Assembly: GCA_945860255.1 (NCBI GenBank)
Contig: CAMAQI010000015.1
Coordinates: 1 to 24,495, forward strand
Direction: 5' to 3'
DNA length: 24,495 nt
Source of the DNA: Methylacidiphilum caldifontis
Lineage (GTDB): Bacteria > Verrucomicrobiota > Verrucomicrobiia > Methylacidiphilales > CAMAQI01
Below the pieces are notes generated by a model. That model was not told the origin of the DNA, ran no database searches, and worked only from the letters and a program-made list of their open reading frames with translations. Shown piece after piece: positions 19,982-24,495 of this stretch; position 1 is the first letter of the stretch; the number at the start of each line of letters is the position of its first letter. Position numbers and translations under genes: made by a program.

Positions 19982-22870
19982 GTGAATTTCTCCTCTCCTT
20001 CCCCATCCCCCTCAAGAGAAGATTCCTTTCATCTCAAGGCCTATAACGCTTTCGATCTTGAAAACCGTTTTATCGCCGCAGTCCGTCACTTCAAAGAGAA
20101 TCCTCTTTCCCCTCTTTGGATCATCCTTCCTCATCTTTGTCATCAAAATCACTGGAAAAAAGTTCTCTCCGAAGCCTCGATTCCAACCCTCAATCTTCAT
20201 TTCTCTACCCCCTCTCAACTTCGCCAAAAACTCTCCCCGCTTCTCGATCTTACACTCCCTCTCCCCCTCAACCGCGAAGGGATGCGCTTTATCCTCGAAA
20301 AAAGCTGTGAACCACTGACACAAACGGCCCCCGTTTTTCTCCCGCTCTCCCGTGATGCTCGACCGCTGCTCCGAACCTTGGACGAAATCGAAAATGCAGG
20401 AGTTCGCATTCAAGATCTCGATGAAATCCCAGAGCTCGCTCATTGGTATCCGCAATGGGAATCGATCCCCCTCAGTCAATGGGGACGCGCAAATCAAGAT
20501 GAACTCATTCTCCAGACCGCTCGATCACTCACTGAAAAAAAACCGACCGCATGTCTCTGGCTCGGCCTCAACAGACAGTCTCTTGCCTTTGCCTCCTTAC
20601 TCGAAGCCACCTCTCTGATTTTTCAAAAAATAGCCGTCCTTCAGCTTGTTCCGGAAATCGATGAGGAGTCCCTTCAACAACCGTGGCTTCAACAGGTCGA
20701 AAAGTGGCTCCCTCTCGCTCAAGAGCGTCTTCCCAACGAATCGATTGAACTATCGGAAGAGCAACCGTTAACTCCCCAGGCCTCCTTTTTTTGCGCCCCC
20801 TCTCTTCAAAAAGAATCCCAACTGATTCTCTCCCTCATTGAAAATGCTCTGAGTTCGCTTCCTCCTGGAGAAAAAATCGGCGTGCTCATTCCTGCCGGTT
20901 CTCCGTTGGGATATGCGATTCCGTTAGAGCTTGAAAACAAACAGCTTCCCTATTACTCCACATGGAGTGAATCCATTCCCCCCAAAGAGGAGGATCTCGC
21001 CCTACTCGCTTTAATCAAAATCCAAATCAACGAAATTGAATCTCCTGATTTTATTCATTTTCTCGAAACACATCGAGATCAACCGTTGCTCTGGGAAATC
21101 GTTCAAACCTCTTCGAATCAAATCGCTGAAATACGAGAGCATCTCTATCGCTCCTTTCAAAAAAACCTCTCGACCCATCTTGAGGAGGCCTCCCCTCATC
21201 CAGCGATTGCACGATTCCAAAAATTTTATCAAGCCAACCTTCTCTACCCCGAGGAGTTTTCGATCATCGAAGGAATTGAACTGACTGTCTCCCATGTGGA
21301 AAAACTTTGTGGACTTGAGGTCTCGGTTCCCCTTCAACAATATTTAAACGACTCCCTTCTGGATCTGCATTCTGTCTGGAAAAAGCAACTATCTAAAAAA
21401 GAGTATCTCACTCTTTTACAACGACTCCTTCAATCCTCGGAACAAAAACCGATCGGAGATCCTTGGGCCTCTATTTGGATTCTTCAACCGGAAGAGGCCA
21501 CGCCGCTGACATGGCATACCCTCCTTTTCACTCAGCTCAACGAATCGATCTGGCCCTCTCTTCAAGAATCCGGGGTCTCCCTTCTCAACGACGAGGCTCG
21601 CTCTCAACTCAATCATCGACTTTCCCATCACCCCCATTTCCATCCCTTGATCACGCTCTCCTCTCGCTATCAGATCGAACGCGCAAAATTTGAGACCCTC
21701 ATCACCAGTGTTCGTGTTCGATGCGACTTTACCGCGAGTGCCCGTTCGGAATTAAATTCAGGGGAGGAACTTTATCCCTCTGAGTTTTATCGACAGGCGT
21801 GGAATCGCTTTCAACCGCAGACCCCGTGGAAGGAATCCTTTTGGACGGCGCTTACGCAACAATCTCCCCCTAGTCTCCCACCTCCGGTTCCTGAAAAACT
21901 CGCGCAACAATTTGAACTCCTTCACTCGCGCTACGATCCTGAAATCCCGTTCAATGAATTTCTTTTCTGTCATCACAAAGAGCGTTCCTCGGCCCCCCCT
22001 CTTTCGGCCACTCAGGCCGAACGAATCCTCAAAGATCCTGCCTCTGCTTGGTTTGAGATCTATCTCGAAGTTCAACCGCCCCCCGAATCGTGGAAGAGTC
22101 GCGAAGTTCTTGGACTGATCCAAGGGAATCGACTTCATACCTGGATCGCCGACTCTTTTCGCGCAATCGCCTCCTCAGAGGAATTCAATCCGCTCCCCTC
22201 GTGGGAAAAATGGAATCTTTCCCTTCAAAAAATTCTGGATCAAGCCCAACAAAAACAGTTCACAGCGCCGCATACCCCCCTTTGGTGGAAACATCACTTT
22301 CCCGCCCTCCAATGGCGCGCTCAAAAATTACTCGAAAATCTCTATCAAACACTCGCTCAACTCCCCGATGCCCATATCGCCTGTGAATATCGACTCCAAC
22401 GTCCCATGATCCAACCTCTCCCCGAGTTTCCCTCCGATCAAGAATGGATCGGACGCCTTGATTGGCTTGCGATCAACGATTCCACATGGGAGAAATCAAA
22501 AAAGATTTGGATTCTCGATTTGAAAACGGGCAACGGGAGCACCCCCTTTCATCAAGGAACCCTCCTGCAAAAAGCCGATTACTTTCAACTCCTCGTTTAC
22601 GCAGGACTCGCCCAAGCACAACATCCGCTTCATCCTGAAATCTCGGTCGGAGTCATTCTTCCGAAGTGGTCTCCTCCCGTCGAAATGACCCCCCTCAGCG
22701 CCTTTGATCCGGAATTCCAACCGCTCTGGAGCCGACTTTCGAAAGCTTGGCGAGAGGGGATTTTTGGACAAAGCCACGAAATCCACCAACGATTCTCAAC
22801 GCTAAAAAATCTCCCCCTAGCGACCACCCCGATCTCGCAGGAGATTCTCGATGCAAAATCGCTCCTCTGA
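19982..22870 (+). CDS. AddB-like protein: inactive SF1 helicase with PD-(D/E)XK nuclease
   Basis: The 962-residue protein is laid out like the AddB subunit of AddAB, the helicase-nuclease that resects double-strand breaks. The first half is helicase-like but has no Walker A motif at the N-terminus. A remnant of a later helicase motif is seen in LLFTQLNESIWPSL (514-527; compare 'GLNEG.fP'). The C-terminal nuclease is intact: His719 (GNRLHTWIADS), Asp827 (GRLDWLAI), Asp846-x-Lys848 (ILDLKTG) and Gln869/Tyr873 (YFQLLVYAG). The Fe-S cysteines found in many AddB proteins are absent. Translation starts at GTG 19982, which follows 'ttgagaa'. No addA is in the window; the next downstream sequence is a repeat-rich spacer. 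It may work with an AddA encoded elsewhere. Confidence 0.8.
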   Translation: MNFSSPSPSPSREDSFHLKAYNAFDLENRFIAAVRHFKENPLSPLWIILPHLCHQNHWKKVLSEASIPTLNLHFSTPSQLRQKLSPLLDLTLPLPLNREGMRFILEKSCEPLTQTAPVFLPLSRDARPLLRTLDEIENAGVRIQDLDEIPELAHWYPQWESIPLSQWGRANQDELILQTARSLTEKKPTACLWLGLNRQSLAFASLLEATSLIFQKIAVLQLVPEIDEESLQQPWLQQVEKWLPLAQERLPNESIELSEEQPLTPQASFFCAPSLQKESQLILSLIENALSSLPPGEKIGVLIPAGSPLGYAIPLELENKQLPYYSTWSESIPPKEEDLALLALIKIQINEIESPDFIHFLETHRDQPLLWEIVQTSSNQIAEIREHLYRSFQKNLSTHLEEASPHPAIARFQKFYQANLLYPEEFSIIEGIELTVSHVEKLCGLEVSVPLQQYLNDSLLDLHSVWKKQLSKKEYLTLLQRLLQSSEQKPIGDPWASIWILQPEEATPLTWHTLLFTQLNESIWPSLQESGVSLLNDEARSQLNHRLSHHPHFHPLITLSSRYQIERAKFETLITSVRVRCDFTASARSELNSGEELYPSEFYRQAWNRFQPQTPWKESFWTALTQQSPPSLPPPVPEKLAQQFELLHSRYDPEIPFNEFLFCHHKERSSAPPLSATQAERILKDPASAWFEIYLEVQPPPESWKSREVLGLIQGNRLHTWIADSFRAIASSEEFNPLPSWEKWNLSLQKILDQAQQKQFTAPHTPLWWKHHFPALQWRAQKLLENLYQTLAQLPDAHIACEYRLQRPMIQPLPEFPSDQEWIGRLDWLAINDSTWEKSKKIWILDLKTGNGSTPFHQGTLLQKADYFQLLVYAGLAQAQHPLHPEISVGVILPKWSPPVEMTPLSAFDPEFQPLWSRLSKAWREGIFGQSHEIHQRFSTLKNLPLATTPISQEILDAKSLL

Positions 22871-23054
22871 AAAGTAGATCACCAAAAGGTGATTCCATGA
22901 TCGGAAGCGATCGCGGCTATTGCGCGCCGAAGCCTTTGGCGAAGGAGGGGTCGCGATCACGTCATACGACATCATCAGCGCCTTCGGAATTCATTCTACA
23001 GTCCTGCGACATCGAACGGTTTTCTTAATGTGCGGCAGTTTCGCCTTGTGACGT

Positions 23055-23327
23055 GATCCCGCACATGCGCATGGGCGTCAACTTAAGAGAAGAAAAAAAA
23101 CAATATTAACCGCAGAGTAATCCTCCTTCGTCCCGCACTGCGGGACTACGGCGGACAAGACGGAGGAAAACGGAGGTAAATACAGTTTTCAATTCGGGAA
23201 AAAGTTAGTTGTTTCTGCTTTCAAACAAAAAGAAAATTGAATTCTCCTCTGCGGAACTCTGCGTCCTCTGCGGTGAAAAACTGTCTTTTCGTTTGTTAGG
23301 TTGACGCTTATGCGCACATGCCGGATC
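23055..23327. repeat. Nested inverted-repeat element
   Basis: The outer arms are 23055-23082 and, inverted, 23300-23327. They match at 23 of 28 positions and contain GTTGACGC and ATGCGC. The inner ends are ACCGCAGAG (23109-23117) and CTCTGCGGT (23266-23274). The inner right side carries the phrase also found at 9457-9489. The outer-arm motif 'aagttgacgc' also occurs at 5291-5300. Confidence 0.65.
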
Positions 23328-23361
23328 GCTCCCGATAGATTCCAAATGCAAGAAATCGAAT

Positions 23362-23400
23362 AAAAAAAAGAGCCAGAGATCATGAAGATCTCTGGCTCTT
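23362..23400 (-). terminator. Intrinsic terminator of rplU-rpmA
   Basis: On the minus strand, AAGAGCCAGAGATC pairs perfectly with GATCTCTGGCTCTT around a 5-base loop. A run of eight T's follows. It begins 49 bp after the rpmA stop codon. This is the strongest intrinsic terminator in the window. Confidence 0.92.
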
Positions 23401-23448
23401 AAAACGATCAAAGGCTTTCGCCAATGAAAAATCGATTTGGAAAAATGA

Positions 23449-23709
23449 CTAGGCGGCAACAGCTGCTTTAGCCACGACATGAATTCGACGATTTTCTTTG
23501 TCGAATTTGACAATGCCAGGAGTCAAAGCGAAGAGCGTGAAGTCACGTCCTGTTCCAACATTTTTTCCTGCATGCCAACGGGTTCCACGTTGACGGACAA
23601 TAATATTGCCCGCAATGATTGATGAACCACCAAAAATCTTAACGCCAAGTCGCTTGCTTACGCTATCGCGACCGTTCTTTGTACTTCCTTGACCTTTCTT
23701 ATGTGCCAT
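23449..23709 (-). CDS. rpmA: 50S ribosomal protein L27
   Basis: L27 lies near the peptidyl-transferase centre, where its N-terminal tail contacts the tRNAs. The 86-residue product starts MAHKKGQGSTKNGRDSVSKR and continues LGVKIFGGSSIIAGNIIVRQ and RGTRWHAGKNVGTGRDFTLF, which is textbook bacterial L27. The N-terminus is the short form, without the cleaved extension of Firmicutes. A perfect ribosome binding site AAAGGAGG (complement of 23716-23723) lies 6 bp before the ATG. The gene follows rplU by 36 bp and ends before a strong terminator, so the pair forms one operon. The obg gene that often follows is not here. Confidence 0.98.
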   Translation of the reverse strand: MAHKKGQGSTKNGRDSVSKRLGVKIFGGSSIIAGNIIVRQRGTRWHAGKNVGTGRDFTLFALTPGIVKFDKENRRIHVVAKAAVAA

Positions 23710-23745
23710 GACAAGCCTCCTTTAAAAATTCTTTTACCGAGCGGA

Positions 23746-24060
23746 TTACCCGACGATCTTCGTGACTTTCACACGATTATATTTTTGACGATGACCAACG
23801 GTGCGATGATAACCTTCACGACGACGGAACTTATAAGCGATGACTTTATCGCCTTTCACTTCCTCTTCGATTTCAACGACCACTTGTGCCCCAGTAACCA
23901 AGGGCTTACCGACCTTGACCTTTGCACCGTCTGCGATCAAGAGGACGTCCGAAATCGTGAACGATTTTTCGCCTTCTTTAATAGGCAAGAGTTCGACGTC
24001 CAAGACATCGCCTTCTTGAACTTTATACTGCTTACTTCCTGTACGAATAACTGCTAACAT
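23746..24060 (-). CDS. rplU: 50S ribosomal protein L21
   Basis: L21 is a 23S-rRNA-binding protein of the large subunit and the usual first gene before rpmA. The 104-residue product starts MLAVIRTGSKQYKVQEGDVL, has the central LIADGAKVKVGKPLV, and ends with the conserved KFRRREGYHRTVGHRQKYN region followed by RVKVTKIVG. The ribosome binding site AAGGAAAAGG lies directly before the ATG. The 87-bp gap to the upstream exported-protein gene leaves room for its own promoter, but I could not pick convincing boxes. Confidence 0.98.
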   Translation of the reverse strand: MLAVIRTGSKQYKVQEGDVLDVELLPIKEGEKSFTISDVLLIADGAKVKVGKPLVTGAQVVVEIEEEVKGDKVIAYKFRRREGYHRTVGHRQKYNRVKVTKIVG

Positions 24061-24147
24061 ACCTTTTCCTTTTTTCAGATGAGGAGTGAGACAATGGAGA
24101 TATCTGTTTCCAAATCAAGCGATTTTTACTACTTTTTCTTAAATCTT

Positions 24148-24456
24148 TCAAAACTGATATTTTAAAATATCAATTTCATAGGTCGAAGAGGGGGCGCTAC
24201 TCGATATCGACTTCAAACTCAAATCACTGGAAACGAACGACTTGCTTTGAAATAAGACAACTCGTGGAGCTAGTTTTTCCCCCATTTTTACATTCCGTTT
24301 GGATTCAAAAATAATAAAGCCCTCCGACCCGATTTCATAGACACGACCGGTACTTTTTACCGTCAATAAATCGGCTTTTTTACTAAAAGTAGAGGCCGCC
24401 CATAGTCCTTGAGCGAGCATCACCCCAAAAATGAATGTCATGAGAATCTTCTTCAT
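24148..24456 (-). CDS. Small exported protein of unknown function
   Basis: This 102-residue protein has a clear Sec signal peptide (MKKILMTFIFGVMLAQGLWA, cleavage probably after residue 20 or 21). The mature part is about 80 residues, rich in Ser and Lys, with alternating hydrophobic residues that suggest beta strands (RVYEIGSEGFIIFESKRN, then LAPRVVLFQSKSF). I recognise no family and see no cysteine lipobox. The start has only a distant GAGAGG upstream. An 18-bp perfect palindrome TGATATTTTAAAATATCA (24155-24172) overlaps its last codons. It precedes rplU by 87 bp on the same strand. It is probably periplasmic. Confidence 0.75.
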   Translation of the reverse strand: MKKILMTFIFGVMLAQGLWAASTFSKKADLLTVKSTGRVYEIGSEGFIIFESKRNVKMGEKLAPRVVLFQSKSFVSSDLSLKSISSSAPSSTYEIDILKYQF

Positions 24457-24495
24457 CCGCTGCTTTTAACCCTCTCTGCCGAAAAGGTCAACGGA

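Larger units (their letters stand above)
22871..23448. other. Long repeat-filled spacer between convergent AddB-like and rpmA genes
   Basis: No gene is visible in these 578 bases. From left to right: a weak hairpin ATCACC-AAAA-GGTGAT (22878-22893) just after the AddB-like stop; a GC-rich unit bounded by inverted GATCGCG/CGCGATC (22909-22958); an inverted pair of 28-mers (23055-23082 and 23300-23327) enclosing a repeat of 'accgcagag...ctctgcggt' (23109-23274), which itself includes 'cgtcccgcactgcgggacta'; and finally the rpmA terminator. Confidence 0.55.

Noticed and set aside
22878..22893. Terminator of the AddB-like gene
   Set aside because: The ATCACC-AAAA-GGTGAT stem is short and has no T-run, so it is mentioned only in the spacer entry.
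23746..24057. 122-codon plus-strand frame over rplU
   Set aside because: It is antisense to a textbook L21 gene.

Overview
The window looks like chromosomal DNA of a Gram-negative, flagellated bacterium, most plausibly from the Verrucomicrobiota / PVC group. That placement is inference from gene content: a sulfite-reductase-alpha type flavoprotein, a bacterial deoxyhypusine-synthase-like protein, FliS, and many dispersed intergenic repeats built on phrases such as 'ctctgcggaactctgcgtcc', which I associate with such genomes. It has not been confirmed by any search.

Layout. (1) 1-255: the N-terminus of a CysJ-like flavoprotein runs off the left edge on the minus strand. (2) 672-3668: an accessory region. 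It starts at tRNA-Leu(CAG) and holds three type II toxin-antitoxin (TA) pairs: UPF0175/DUF3368 on the minus strand, VapB-like/PIN on plus, and ParD/ParE on plus. A small membrane protein sits among them. A 72-bp piece of the tRNA (anticodon arm to 18 bp past the 3' end) recurs 987 bp downstream with four mismatches, and a decayed third 3' end follows it. This looks like serial site-specific insertion at the tRNA. (3) 4042-5047: a two-gene flagellar unit made of an unknown protein and fliS. (4) 5419-15075, all minus strand: a UbiD-family decarboxylase, a glycogen-debranching-type glucosidase, the C-terminal remnant of a sugar isomerase, uvrB, a 1010-residue exported TPR protein and a low-molecular-weight phosphatase. 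(5) 15171-17048, minus: tRNA-Val(GAC) and a GAF-GAF histidine kinase without a partner regulator. (6) 17474-22870, plus: an unrecognised Gly/Gln/Ser/Tyr-rich repeat protein, the deoxyhypusine-synthase-like protein and an AddB-like nuclease. (7) 23449-24456, minus: a small exported protein, then rplU-rpmA ending at a strong terminator.

Genes that appear to act together are few: rplU-rpmA; the phosphatase-TPR pair (6 bp apart, perhaps continuing into uvrB); the pair ending in fliS; and each TA pair (4-bp overlaps). The rest is single genes separated by repeat-rich spacers. Those spacers are the second theme of the window: three palindromic elements of 123-134 bp, a 56-bp motif repeated downstream of both ubiD and the debranching enzyme, and a nested inverted repeat of about 270 bp downstream of rpmA. 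One repeat phrase forms the artificial start of the isomerase remnant.

No complete new multi-gene defence or metabolic system is visible. The best candidates for something undescribed are the tRNA-Leu/TA accretion unit, the Cys/Trp-free repeat protein, and the unknown protein paired with fliS.
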